Origin: Larix kaempferi
Lineage: Eukaryota > Streptophyta > Pinopsida > Pinales > Pinaceae
NCBI GenBank assembly: GCA_027924585.1
Contig: BSBM01002059.1
Location: 186,001-250,000 of the forward strand
Reading direction: 5' to 3'
Length of the DNA: 64,000 bases
Positions 35,459-49,900 of the stretch are shown piece by piece. How positions within the stretch are numbered: position 1 is the first letter of the stretch; the number at the start of each line of letters is the position of its first letter. Made by a program: the position numbers and the translations under genes. The notes under the pieces were generated by a model, which was not told where the DNA came from, did no database searches, and saw only the letters and a list, made by a program, of their open reading frames with translations.

Positions 35459-38400
35459 ACTCCAAAAGTGTTTTCACCTTGCTAGGAGAGCAATGTGTGT
35501 CCCAGCTTGTTGGAGATGCTTCGTGGACATATGGATTGCTCGGTTTGGGTAGATGCTTGACCTTGGTTAGAGAGGGAGCGCGACAATCTTATCTAGGAGG
35601 TTTTTACCGTGATCGGGATAATGATTGACCCGTTGGGTGCACACATTGGGGGAGTCATCATGCCGATCAAGGTAACATCCTTGTAGCTAAGATTGCCATG
35701 CTACCTCTGTAATAGAGGTCAAGTATCCACCCAAAGCAAGCCATGCATATGTCCATGAAGACACACTAAGGGGTATTCCAATTCTTGGTCATGTGAGGTA
35801 GGTAGCTAGGAGGAGGGGGGTTTTGGGCACACGGAGCGGTTTTGGGCACTTGGATGAGGACACTTAGCCCTTGGAGATTCTGTCCATGTGATATATATCT
35901 TGGATGTTAGACACTTAACTAGAGGAAGGTTGGGATGAGGACAATGCTTCATGGACTTAGTGATGGACCTAGACGCATTTGTGGTGGAGGAGCCTTCAAG
36001 CTTTGTGACCATATTGGCAAATATCAAAGTAGGATTGTGCACAGAGAGGACATGTTGCATAGAGCTATAGAGGATATCCTTGTGGGAGGAGACTTGTAGA
36101 GCGGAAGAGGGGGCATTGGACTGCCAACTTATCGGAGAGTGGAGCATATTGGAGGAGGGGCTCTTAGCCCAAGGAGGATCATGATCAGTGGGACGGGAAA
36201 GGAGAGCACAGCTCATGGTTCCAAGAATAGGATGATAAATATAGGAAAGGGAGTGTGCCCTTCATAGAATGTCATAGCGACAGGTGAGGTCCTTTTCAAT
36301 GTTGCCAATAATAGGATCTAACTAGCATTAAGAAGACTTCCCTCATGCTCGATATGTAACTCCTCACTACTACATCCTCACGTTATTGCCTACAATAGTG
36401 TATAACTGCCACTTTAAGTTTCCTTCATACTGCTGCCCAGAGTAGTTTGTAATTGCTCCAATGTTTGCGACTGAGGTAAAGACTTCATTCTACTGCTGCA
36501 GATAATGTAGAGGATGATGAACAAGTGTGTTTTGAGGCGGAGAAAGTCTGGGAGCTTAGGAATGCTCCGAGCTGAAGAAATGTATGACCATTTAGGTTCA
36601 AGACATATCTCCCAATTGTCTTGGCAACAGAAAACCTCGTCCTCCAAGGATGCGACTTCACCACAGGCTTGAAACAAGGTAGCTTTCCTTTGTTGGTAGC
36701 TCCGCTCTCCTTTTCCATTGCAATCGCTATACCACTACCAACAACTTGCATTATTGTTGTGGTAGGTGTAAACCACTACAGTTATAGTATTTCTCGTCAC
36801 TATATCTTGTCTTTGTTGGTGATCCTAATGTTTTTTTCTTAGCTTTTTAGGTTACTGAAAAAATGTTTTCACCTTGCTAGGGAAGCAGTGTGTGTCCTAA
36901 CTCCATGGAGATGCTTCATGGACATATGGATGGGTCGGTTTGGGTGGATTCTTGACCTTGGTTGGAGAGGTAGCGTGGCACTCTTAGCAAGAAGGTTGTT
37001 ACCCTGATCGACATAATGACCGACCCATTGGGTGCACACAATGGGGGTGGCATCATGCCGATCAGGGTAACAACCTCCAAGCCAAGAGTGCCATGTTACC
37101 TCTCTAACGAAGGTCAAGCATCCACCCAAACCAAGCCATGCATATGTCCGTAAAGGAACACAAAGGGGGATTCCAATTCTCAGTCATGGGAGGTAACTAG
37201 CTAGGAGGAGGAGTTTTGGGCACTTGGATGAGCATACTTAGTCCTTGGAGATTAGGTCCATGATATATATACCTTGGATGTTGGACACTTAACTGGAGGA
37301 AGCTTGGGATGAGGACAATGCTTCATGGACTTAGCGATGGACATAGACACATTTGTGGAGGAGGATCATTCAAGCTTTCTGACCATATTGGCAAACATCA
37401 AAGTAGTATTTTGCATAGAGAGGACATTTTGCATAGAGATAGACGAGATCCTTGTGGGAGCATACTTATAGTGCGGAAGAGGGAGCATTGGACTATCAAA
37501 TTATCGGAGAGTGCAGCATCTTGGAGGAGGGGCTTTGAGGCCAAGAAGGATCATGATTGGTGGGACGGGAAAGGAGAGCACACCTCATGCTTCGAAGAAT
37601 AGGATTAGAAATATAGGAAAAGGGAGTGTGCCCTTCATAGAATGTCATAGCCACAAGTGAAGCCCTCTTTAATGTTGGCAAGAATAGGATGTAGCTACCA
37701 TCAAGAAGAGTTCCCTGATGCTCGATATGTAACTGCTCACTACTCTATCCTCACGTGTTTGCCTACAATAGTGTATAACTTCCCCTTTAAGGTGCCTTCA
37801 TGCTGCTGCCCAGAGTAGTTTGTAACTGCTCCAATGTTGGCGACTGAGCTAAAGACTCCATTCTAGGGACGGGGATAATGTAGAGGATGATGAACAAGTG
37901 TGTTTTCAGGTGGATAAATCTGGAAGCTAAGGAATGCACTAAGCTGAAGAAAGATATGACAATTTAGGTTCAAGACATATCTTCCAAGTGTCTTGACAAC
38001 GAAGAAACTCCTCCTTAAAGGATCCAACTTCACCACAGGCTTGAAAAAAGGTCGATCCGAGGGAAACAAAAGAAACACCCCACAGAACTACACACCCTCC
38101 GTATTGCGGATAGATGGTAGATATTGTGACTGCGACCTCCCTCTAAACTACCAGTTACCACATAAAACGATAAAAACAGTCTTCTGAACCAGGGTTGCTG
38201 TCCTTTGAGAGAGGGTTGAAGGTGGATGTTATTGTTGCCGAATATATCCTGAGATACATCAATGATCAGGCCTTTGCCATGGTTGCAACAAACCCAGGAC
38301 TGATGTTCTTCATGCTTAGATTGCACCCAAAATATTTTCGGTGGCTTGTAGAGAACGAATCCAAGGTAGCGAGTTAGGGAAGAGGGTGACTGGAGGAACC

Positions 38401-39613
38401 TCGCTCTGTATATAAGTGTTGTTCTCTCATGAAAAACACTCCTCGGAAATGCCCAGACTTACCCTGAAATGCTTGATCATTGCCTAGAATTAGAAATGCT
38501 CAGTGTGAAGTTTTAGTTTTGTCTGATGATCTTTTAAATTGCCTATAATTCTCATTAACCTGTTGCTGTACATTTACAAGAACCCAAAGTAATCTCCAAA
38601 AAGGTCCATTGAATTCTGTATCTTAGGTTTCAAAAGGATGTTGTGACTACTATTCAATACTATACGCTTCTAAATCATCTCCAAAGCCTCTCGTAGGCCA
38701 GCGAAAACTTATATAAGGATTCCAAACTGAAACCTGATCCATACAATCAAAGAGGGGGACAAGTGCTAGACTTGTGCACATGCCTCCAAAGTTGAATCTT
38801 CCATTAAAATGAGAGAAGGTTGGTTGCTATAATAGTTCAGAGTCTTTATCTTTTTGTTACATGTGATCCACTTAGTAGAGATGGGCTTGAATAAGTCTCA
38901 TAAGTTTGGTGTTGTGAGGAATCACCTCCCGATATAGACTGCCAAAAATCTTTGAGAAAGGGACAACCTTAATCATGGAATAAACAATGATATCTCCGTA
39001 TGTTCTTACAATATATCATACACTTGGAGATGAAATGCTCCTATGTCTCAATCTCCACCAATTGACACAACTGGCATATCCTACCGAGATGTATATTGTG
39101 GTGTTAGAATGCCACAGCCCAGCAGTACCATGAGCCTACGCGATCGATGGCATTTAATGTATAGTATGGAATCCTCATTCGTCTCATGGGGCTTCTTCAT
39201 TCCTTACTATTGCAATTCTTTACACTTTCAATGAAGAAGGCTTGAGGACTAACCTCTCCAACTTTAGTTTTCTCAATATGTGTCCATCCACTCATTTCCC
39301 CACTTTTTAGTTGTTGCTCTTGGTTTTCCCGTTTTTACACCAAGCTTCTTAACTTGCATATCCTACCTGGTGTGCTCCCACCCCAACTAGCTTTGGAACA
39401 AAAAGCATTTTATGCCCTACCTTTTGGTCCTTTTTCTAACACTAGGTCTCCTTTGGTAGCTCCACTGTCCTTTTCCGTTACAATCATTGTACCACTGCCA
39501 ACAACTTGCATTATTGTTGTAATTGGTGTAAACCACTACACTTATGGCATTTCCCATCACAGTATCATGGCTTTGTTGGTAATCCTAATGTTTTTTTCTT
39601 AGCTTTTTAGGTT
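35459..39613 (+). repeat. Unit U10, S/L mosaic with 266-bp insert deletion
   Basis: A 35459-36853 with hairpin 35519-35760; B 36854-38050 with hairpin 36914-37155; shortened insert 38051-39445; tail 39446-39613. A and the start of B carry S variants (tgtttgcgactg; ccatggagatg). From about 37400 on, the unit has the 18-bp duplication and a long insert, so a switch lies between about 37050 and 37400. The second half resembles U15 (cttatagtgcgg; aaactaccagttacc). Confidence 0.92.
38861..38880. other. 266-bp deletion breakpoint in insert of U10
   Basis: Sequence gttacatg joins tgatccacttag; acatg is shared by both edges (in U8 at 30018-30022 and 30284-30288). The start of the exon-like frame is removed. 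Confidence 0.9.
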
Positions 39614-42511
39614 ACTCCAAAAGTGTTTTCACCTTGTTAGGAGAGCGATGTGTGTCCCAGCTTTTTGGAGATGCTTCGTGGACATATGGATTGCTCGGTT
39701 TGGGTAGATGCTTGACCTTGGTTAGAGAGGGAGCGCGACACTCTTATCTAGGAGGTTGTTACCCTGATCGGTATAATGATTGACCCGTTGGGTGCACACA
39801 TTGGGGGAGTCATCATGCCGATCAAGGTAACATCCTTCTAGCTAAGATTGCCATGCTACCTCTGTAATAGAGGTCAAGTATCCACCCAAAGCAAGCCATG
39901 CATATGTCCATGAAGACACACTAAGGGGTATTCAAATTCTTGGTCATGTGAGGTAGGTAGCTAGGATGAGGGGGGTTTTGGGCACACAGAGCGGTTTTGG
40001 GCACTTGGATGAGGACACTTAGCCCTTGGAGATTCTGTCCATGTGATATATAACTTGGATGTTAGACACTTAACTAGAGGAAGGTTGGGATGAGGACCAT
40101 GCTTCATGGACTTAGTGATGGACCTAGACGCATTTGTGGTGGAGGAGCGTTCAAGCTTTGTGACCATATTGGCAAACATCAAAGTAGTATTGTGCACAGA
40201 GAGGACATGTTGCATAGAGCTATAGAGGATATCGTTGTGGGAGGAGACCTGTAGAGCGGAAGAGGGGGCATTGGACTGCCAACTTATCGGAGAGTGGAGC
40301 ATATTGGAGGAGGGGCTCTTAGCCCAAGGAGGATCATGATCAGTGAGACGGGAAAGGAGAGCACAGCTCATGCTTCCAAGAATAGGATGAGAAATATAGG
40401 AAAGGGAGTGTGCCCTTCATAGAATGTCATAGCGACAGGTGAGGTCCTTTTCAATGTTGCCAATAATAGGATGTAACTAGCATTAAGAAGGCTTCCCTCA
40501 TGCTCAATGTGTAACTCCTCACTACTACATCCTCACGTTATTGCCTACAATAGTGTATAACTGCCACTTTAAGTTTCCTTCATACTGCTGCCCAGAGTAG
40601 TTTGTAATTGCTCCAATGTTTGCGACTGAGGTAAAGACTTCATTCTACGGCTGCAGATAATGTAGAGGATGATGAACAAGTGTGTTTTGAGGCGGAGAAA
40701 GTCTGGGAGCTTAGGAATGCTCCGAGCTGAAGAAATGTATGACCATTTAGGTTCAAGACATATCTCCCAATTGTCTTGGCAACAGAAAACCTCGTCCTCC
40801 AAGGATGCGACTTCACCACAGGCTTGAAACAAGGTAGCTTTCCTTTGTTGGTAGCTCCGCTCTCCTTTTCCATTGCAATCGCTATACCACTACCAACAAC
40901 TTGCATTATTGTTGTAGTAGGTGTAAACCACTACAGTTATAGTATTTCTCGTCACTATATCTTGTCTTTGTTGGTGATCCTAATGTTTTTTTCTTAGCTT
41001 TTTAGGTTACTGAAAAAATGTTTTCACCTTGCTAGGAAAGCAGTGTGTGTCCTAACTCCATGGAGATGCTTCATGGACATATGGATGGGTCGGTTTGGGT
41101 GGATTCTTGACCTTGGTTGGAGAGGTAGCGTGGCACTCTTAGCAAGAAGGTTGTTACCCTGATCGACATAATGACCGACCCATTGAGTGCACACAATGGG
41201 GGTGGCATCATGCCGATCAGGGTAACAACCTCCAAGCCAAGAGTGCCATGTTACCTCTCTAACGAAGGTCAAGCATCCACCCAAACCAAGCCATGCATAT
41301 GTCTGTAAAGGCACACAAAGGGGGATTCCAATTCTCAGTGATGGGAGGTAACTAGCTAGGAGGAGGAGGTTTGGGCACTTGGATGAGCATACTTAGCCCT
41401 TGGAGATTAGGTCCATGTGATATATACCTTGGATGTTGGACACTTAACTGGAGGAAGCTTGGGATGAGGACAATGCTTCATGGACTTAGCGATGGACATA
41501 GACACATTTGTGGAGGAGGATCATTCAAGCTTTCTGACCATATTGGCAAACATCATAGTAGTATTTTGCATAGAGATAGAAGAGATCCTTGTGGGAGCAT
41601 ACTTATAGAGCGGAAGAGGGAGCATTGGACTATCAAATTATCGGAGAGTGCAGCATCTTGTAGGAGGGGCTTTGAGCCCAAGAAGGATCATGATTGCTGG
41701 GACGGGAAAGGAGATCACACCTCATGCTTCCAAGAATAGGATGAGAAATATAGGAAAAGGGAGTGTGCCCTTCATAGAATTTCATAGCCACAAGTGAAGC
41801 CCTCTTTAATGTTGGCAAGAATAGGATGTAGCTACCATCAAGAAGAGTTCCCTGATGCTCCATATTTAACTGCTCACTACTCTATCCTCACGTTTTTGCC
41901 TACAATAGTGTATAACTTCCCCTTTAAGGTGCCTTCATGCTGCTGCCCAGAGTAGTTTGTAACTGCTCCAATGTTGGCGATTGAGCTAAAGACTTCATTG
42001 TAGGGACAGGGATAATGTAGAGGATGATGAACAAGTGTGTTTTCAGGTGGAGAAATCTGGAAGCTAGGGAATGCACTAAGCTGAAGAAAGATATGGCAAT
42101 TTAGGTTCAAGACATATCTTCTGAGTATCTTGACAGCGAAGAAACTCCTCCTTAAAGGATGCAACTTCACCACAGGCTTGAAACAAGGTCGATCCGAGGG
42201 CAACATAAGAAACACCCCACAGAGCTACGCACCCTCCGTATCGCGGATAGATGGTAGATATTGTGACTGCGACCTCCCTCTAAACTTTCAGTTACCACAT
42301 AAAACGATAAAAACCGTCTTCTGAACCAGGGTTGCTGTCCTTTGAGACAGGGTTGAAGGTGGATGTTATTGTTGCCGAATATATCCTGAGATACATCAAT
42401 GATCAGGCCTTTGCCATGGTTGCAGCAAACCCAGGACTGATGTTCTTCATGCTTAGATTGCACCTAAAATATTTTCGGTGGCTTGTAGAGAACGAATTTT
42501 CGGTGGCTTGC
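39614..42511 (+). repeat. Unit U11, S type, 2898 bp
   Basis: A 39614-41008 with hairpin 39674-39915; B 41009-42187 with hairpin 41069-41310; truncated insert 42188-42495; filler 42496-42510. Sister of U3. Confidence 0.93.
42471..42510. other. S-type deletion junction (U11/U12)
   Basis: Filler copy at 42496-42510, upstream variant cacctaaaat shared with the U3 copy. Confidence 0.9.
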
Positions 42512-45500
42512 ACTCCAAAAGTGTTTTCACCTTGCTAGGAGAGCAATGTGTGTCCCAGCTTGTTGGAGATGCTTCGTGGACATATGGATTGCTCGGTTTG
42601 GGTAGATGCTTGACCTTGGTTAGAGAGGGAGCGCGACACTCTTATCTAGGAGGTTGTTACCCTGATCGGCATAATGATTGACCCGTTGGGTGCACACATT
42701 GGGGGAGTCATCATCACGATCAATGTAACATCCTTCTAGCGAAGAGTGCCATGCTACCTATGTAATAGAGGTCAAGTATCCACCCCCACCCAAAGCAAGC
42801 CATGCATATGTCCATGAAGACACAGTAAGGGGTATTCCAATTGTTGGTCATGTGAGGTAGGTAGCTAGGAGGAGGGGGGTTTTTGGCACACGGAGCGGTT
42901 TTGGGCACTTGGATGAGGACACTTAGCCCTTGGAGATTCTGTCCATGTGATATATAACTTGGATGTTAGACACTTAACTAGAGGAAGGTTGGGATGAGGA
43001 CCATGCTTGATGGACTTAGTGATGGACCTAGATGCATTTGTTGTGGAGGAGCGTTCAAGCTTTGTGACCATATTGGCAAACATCAAAGTAGTATTGTGCA
43101 CAGAGAGGACATGTTGCATAGAGCTATAGAGGGTATCCTTGTGGGAGGAGACTTGTAGAGCGGAAGAGGGGGCATTGGACTGCCAACTTATCGGAGAGTG
43201 GAGCATATTGGAGGAGGGGCTCTTAGCCCAAGGAGGATCATGATCAGTGAGACGGGAAAGGAGAGCACAGCTCATGCTTCCAAGAATAGGATGAGAAATA
43301 TTGGAAAGGGAGTGTGCCCTTCATAGAATGTCATAGCGACAGGTGAGGTCCTTTTCAATGTTGCCAATAATAGGATGTAACTACCATAAAGAAGACTTCC
43401 CTCATGCTCGATATGTAACTCCTCACTACTACATCCTCACGTTATTGCCTACAATAGTGTATAACTGCCCCTTTAGGTTTCCTCCATGCTGCTGCCTAGA
43501 GTAGTTTGTAATTGATCCAATGTTGGCGACTGAGGTAAAGACTTCATTCTACGGCTGCAGATAATGTAGAGGATGATGAACAAGTGTGTTTTGAGGCGCA
43601 GAAAGTCTGGGAGCTTAGGAATGCTCCGAGCTGAAGAAATGTATGACCATTTAGGTTCAAGACATATCTCCCAATTGTCTTGGCAACGGAAAACCTCGTC
43701 CTCCAAGGATGCGACTTCACCACAGGCTTGAAACAAGGTAGCTTTCCTTTGTTGGTAGCTCCGCTCCACTTTTCCATTGCAATCGCTATACCACTACCAA
43801 CAACTTGCATTATTGTTGTAGTAGATGTAAACCACTACACTTATAGTATTTCTCGTCACTATATCTTGGCTTTGTTGGTGATCCTAATGTTTTTTTCTTA
43901 GCTTTTTAGGTTACTGAAAAAATGTTTTCACCTTGATAGGAAAGCAGTGTGTGTCCTAACTCCTTGGAGATGCTTCATGGACATATGGATGGGTCGGTTT
44001 GGGTGGATTCTTGACCTTGGTTGGAGAGGTAGCGTGGCACTCTTAGCAAGAAGGTTGTTACCCTGATCGACATAATGACCGACCCATTGGGTGCACACAA
44101 TGGGGGTGCCATCATGCCGATCAGGGTAACAACTTCCAAGCCAAGAGTGCCATGTTACCTCTCTAACGAAGGTCAAGCATCCACCCAAACCAAGCCATGC
44201 ATATGTCCGTAACGGCACACAAAGGGGGATTCCAATTCTCAGTCATGGGAGATAACTAGCTAGGAGGAGGAGTTTTGGGCTCTTGGATGAGCATACTTAG
44301 CCCTTGGAGATTAGGTCCATGTGATATATACCTTGGATGTTGGACACTTAACTGGAGGAAGCTTGGGATGAGGACAATGCTTCATGGACTTAGCGATGGA
44401 CATAGACACATTTGTGGAGGAGGATCATTCAAGCTTTCTGACCATATTGGCAAACATCAAAGTAGTATTTTGCATAGAGAGGACATTTTGCATAGAGATA
44501 GACGAGATCCTTGTGGGAGCACAGTTATAGAGCGGAAGAGGGAGCATTGGACTATCAAATTATCGGAGAGTGCAGCATCTTGGAGGAGGGGCTTTGAGCC
44601 CAGGAAGGATCATGATTGGTGGGACGGGAAAGGAGAGCACACCTCATGCTTCCAAGAATAGGATGACAAATATAGGAAAAGGGAGTGTGCCCTTCATAGA
44701 ATGTCATAGCCACAAGTGAAGCCCTCTTTAATGTTGCCAAGAATAGGATGTAGCTACCATCAAGAAGAGTTCCCTGATGCTCCATATGTAACTGCTTACT
44801 ACTCTATCCGCACGTGTTTGCCTACAATAGTGTATAACTTCCCCTTTAAGGTGCCTTCATGCTGCTGCGCAGAGTAGTTTGTAACTGCTTCAATGTTGGC
44901 GACTGAGCTAAAGACTTGATTCTAAGGACGGTGATAATGTAGAGGATGATGAACAAGTGTGTTTTCAGGTGGATAAATCTGGAAGCTAAGGAATGCACTA
45001 AGTTGAAGAAAGATATGACAATTTAGGTTCAAGACATATCTTCCGAGTGTCTTGACAGCGAAGAAACTCCTCCTTAAAGGATCCAACTTCACCACAGGCT
45101 TGAAACAAGGTCGATCCGAGGGCAACATAAGAAACACTCCACAGAACTACACACCCTCCGTATTGCGGATAGATGGTAGATATTGTGACTGCGACCTCCC
45201 TCTAAACATCCGGTTACCACATAAAACGATAAAAACCGTCTTCTGAATCAGGGTTGCTATCCTTTGAGACAGGGTTGAAGGTGGATGTTATTGTTGCCGA
45301 ATATATCCTGAGATACATCAATGATCAGGCCTTTGCCATGGTTGCAACAAACCCAGGACTGATGTTCTTCATGCTTAGATTGCACCCAAAATATTTTCGG
45401 TGGCTTGTAGAGAACGAATCCAAGGTAGCGAGTTAGGGAAGAGGGTGACTGGAGGAACCTCGCTCTGTATATAAGTGTTGTTCTCTCATGCAAAACACTC

Positions 45501-46938
45501 CTCGGAATTGCCCAGACTTACCCTGAAATGCTTGATCATTGCCCAGAATTAGAAGTGCTTAGTGTGAAGTTTTAGTTTTGTCTGATGATCTTTTAAATTG
45601 CCGATAATTCTAATTAACCTGTTGCTGTACATTTACAAGAACCCAAAGTAATCTCCAAAAAGGTCCATTAAATTCTGTATCTTAGGTTTCAAAAGGATGT
45701 TGTGATTACTATTCAATACTACACGCTTGTAAATCATCTCCAAAGCCTCTCGTAGGCCAGCGAAAACTTATATAAGGATTCCAAACTGAAACCTGATCCA
45801 TACAATCAATGAGGGGGACAAGTGATAGACTTGTGCACATGTCTCCAAAGTTGAATCTTCCATTAAAATGAGAGAAGGTTGGTTGCTATAATAGTTCAGA
45901 GTCTTTATCATTTTGTTACATGGCTGATAAATTTTTCCTTTTGCCCTCAAATTAACTCAGATTTGAGGTCTGGGGTGTTCGATTGTTGTTTTATGTTCTG
46001 AAATGCAACTAGAAGTAAAGATAATAACTTTTCAGTGCTATTCAATGATAAAACCATACCTAGAATAACTGATTATCATAGACTTGCATTTCTTGATAGA
46101 ATTGGAGGATTTTCTGTTTATTATCAGCCTAGTGTCCTCTGTATTGATGGGTTTTGTATTTGTATAACATGTGATGCCTGCAAACATGTGATCCACTTAG
46201 TAGAGTTGGGCTTGAATAAGTCTCATAAGTTTGGTGTTGTGAGGAATCACCTCCCGATATAGACTGCCAAAAATCTTTGAGAAAGGGAAAACCTTAATCA
46301 TGGAATAAACAATGATATCTCCGTATGTTCTTACAATATATCATACACTTGGAGATGAAGTGCTCCTATGTCTCAATCTCCACCAATTGACACAACTGGC
46401 ATATCCTACCGAGATGTATATTGTGGTGTTAGAATGCCACAGCCCAGCAGTACCATGAGCCTACGCGATCGAAGGCATTTAATGTACAGTATGGAATCCT
46501 CATTCCTCTCATGGGGCTTCTTCATTCCTTACTATTGCAATTCTTTACACTTTCAATGAAGAAGGCTTGAGGACTAACCTCTCCAACTTTAGTTTATCAA
46601 TATTTGTCCATCCACTCATTTCCCCCCCTTTTTAGTTGTTGCTCTTGGTTTTCCCGTTTTTACACCAAGCTTCTTAACTTACATATCCTACCTGGTGTGC
46701 TTCCACCCCAACTAGCTTTGGAACAAAAAGCATTTTATGCCCTACCTTTTGGTCCTTTTTCTAACACTAGGTCTCCTTTGGTAGCTCCACTGTCCTTTTC
46801 CGTTACAATCATTGTACCACTACCAACAACTTGCATTATTGTTGTAATTTGTGTAGACCAGTACACTTATGGCATTTCCCATCACAGTATCATGGCTTTG
46901 TTGGTAATCCTAATGTTTTTTTCTTAGCGTATTAGGTT
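42512..46938 (+). repeat. Unit U12, L type, 4427 bp
   Basis: A 42512-43912 with hairpin 42572-42819; B 43913-45109 with hairpin 43973-44214; insert 45110-46770; tail 46771-46938. The extra length is a 6-bp duplication (cacccccacccaaag) at about 42780-42794 inside the right hairpin arm of A. Confidence 0.92.
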
Positions 46939-49900
46939 ACTCCAAAAGTGTTTTCACCTTGCTAGGAGAGCAATGTGTGTCCCAGCTTGTTGGAGATGCT
47001 TCGTGGACATATGGATTGCTCGGTTTGGGTAGATGCTTGACCTTGGTTAGAGAGGGAGCGCGACACTCTTATGTAGGAGGTTGTTACCCTGATCGGTATA
47101 ATGATTGACCCGTTGGGTGCACACATTGGGGGAGTCATCATGCCGATCAAGGTAACATCCTTCTAGCTAAGATTGCCATGCTACCTCTGTAATAGAGGTC
47201 AAGTATCCACCCAAAGCAAGCCATGCATATGTCCATGAAGACACACTAAGGGGTATTCCAATTCTTGGTCATGTGAGGTAGGTAGCTAGGAGGAGGGGTG
47301 TTTTGGGCACACGGAGCAGTTTTGGGCACTTGGATGAGGACACTTAGCCCTTGGAGATTCTGTCCATGTGATATATAACTTGGATGTTAGACACTTAACT
47401 AGAGGAAGGTTGGGATGAGGACCATGCTTCATGGACTTAGTGATGGACCTAGACGCATTTGTGGTGGAGGAGCGTTCAAGCTTTGTGACCATATTGGCAA
47501 TCATCAAAGTAGTATTGTGCACAGAGAGGACATGTTGCATAGAGCTATAGAGGATATCCTTGTGGGAGGAGACTTGTAGAGCGGAAGAGGGGGCATTGGA
47601 CTGCCAACTTATCGGAGAGTGGAGCATATTGGAGAAGGGGCTCTTAGCCCAAGGAGGATCATGATCAGTGAGACGGGAAATGACAGCACAGCTCATGCTT
47701 CCAAGAATTGGATGAGAAATATAGGAAAGGGAGTGTGCCCTTCCTAGAATGTGACACCGACAGGTGAGGTCCTTTTCAATATTGCCAATAATAGGATGTA
47801 ACTAGCATTAAGAAGACTTCCCTCATGCTCGATATGTAACTCCTCACTACTACAGCCTTACGTTATTGCCTACAATAGTGTATAACTGCCCCTTTAGGTT
47901 TCCTGCATGCTGCTTCCCAGAGTAGTTTGTAATTGCTCCAATGTTGGCGACTGAGGTAAAGACTTCATTCTACGGCTGCAGATAATGTAGAGGATGATGA
48001 ACAAGTGTGTTTTGAGGCGGAGAAAGTCTGGGAGTTTAGGAATGCTCCGAGCTGAAGAAATGTATGACCATTTAGGTTCAAGACATATCTCCCAATTGTC
48101 TTGGCAACGGAAAACCTCGTCCTCCAAGGATGCGACTTCACCACAGGATCGGAACAAGGTAGCTTTCCTTTGTTGGTAGCTCCGCTCTCCTTTTCCATTG
48201 CAATCGCTATACCACTACCAACAACTTGCATTATTGTTGTAGTAGGTGTAAACCACTACACTTATAGTATTTCTCGTCACTATATCTTGGCTTTGTTGGT
48301 GATCCTAATGTTTTCTTCTTAGCTTTTTAGGTTACTGAAAAAATGTTTTCACCTTGCTAGGAAAGCAGTGTGTGTCCTAAGTCCTTGGATATGCTTCATG
48401 GACATATGGATGGGTCGGTTTGGGTGGATTCTTGACCATGGTTGGAGAGGTAGCGTGGCACTCTTAGCAAGAAGGTTGTTACCCTGATCGACATAATCAC
48501 CGACCCATTGGGTGCACACAATGGGGGTGCCATCATGCCGGTTAGGGTAACAACCTCCAAGCCAAGAGTGCCATGTTATCTCTCTAACGAAGGTCAAGCA
48601 TCCACCCAAACCAAGCCATGCATATGTCCGTAAAGGCACACAAAGGGGGATTCCAATTCTTAGTCATGGGAGGTAACTAGCTAGGAGGAGGAGTTTTGGG
48701 CACTTGGATGAGCATACTTAGCCCTTGGAGATTAGGTCCATGTGATATATACCTTGGATGTTGGACACTTAACTTGAGGAAGCTTGGGATGAGGACAATG
48801 CTTCATGGACTTAGCGATGGACATAGACACATTTGTGGAGGAGGATCATTCAAGCTTTCTGACCATATTGGCAAACATCAAAGTAGTATTTTGCATAGAG
48901 AGGACATTTTGCATAGAGATAGACAAGATCCTTGTGGGAGAATACTTATAGAGCGGAAGAGGGAGCATTGGACAATCAAATTATCGGAGAGTGCAGCATC
49001 TTGGAGGAGGGGCTTTGAGCCCAAGAAGGATCATGATTGGTGGGACGGGAAAGGAGAGCACACCTCATGCTTCCAAGAATATGATGAGAAATATAGGAAA
49101 AGGGAGTGTGCCCTTCATAGAATGTCATAGCCACAAGTGAAGCCCTCTTTAATGTTGCCAAGAATAGGATGTAGCTACCATAGAGAAGAGTTCCCTGATG
49201 CTCCATATGTAACTGCTCACTACTCTATCCTCAATTTTTTGCCTACAATAGTGTATAACTTCCCCTTTAAGGTGCCTTCATGCTGCTGCCCAGAATAGTT
49301 TGTAACTGCTCCAATGTTGGCGACTGAGCTAAAGACTTCATTCTAGGGACGGGGATAATGTAGAGGATGATGAACAAGTGTGTTTTCAAGTGGAGAAATC
49401 TGGAAGCTAAGGAATGCACTAAGCTGAAGAAAGATATGACAATTTAGGTTCAAGACATATCTTCCGAGTGTCTTGACACCGAAGAAACTCCTCCTTAAAG
49501 GATCCAACTTCACCACAGGCTTGAAACAAGGTCGATCTGAGGGAAACATAAGAAACACCCCACAGAGCTACGCACCCTCCATATTGCGGATAGATGGTAG
49601 ATATTGTGACTGCGACCTCCCTCTAAACTTCCAGTTACCACATAAAAGGATAAAACCGTCTTCTGAACCAGGGTTGCTGTCCTTTGAGACAGGGTTGAAG
49701 GTGGATGTTATTGTTGCCGAATATATCCTGAGATACATCAATGATCAGGCCTTTGCCATGGTTGCAACAAACCCAGGACTGATGTTCTTCATGCTTAGAT
49801 TGCACCCAAAATATTTTCGGTGGCTTGTAGAGAACGAATCCAAGGTAGCGAGTTAGGGAAGAGGGTGACTGGAGGAACCTCGCTCTGTATATAAGTGTTG

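Noticed and set aside
38700-39000. Short U10 insert as a separate insert family
   Set aside because: Direct comparison with U8 shows a single clean 266-bp deletion; the rest matches base for base apart from scattered substitutions.
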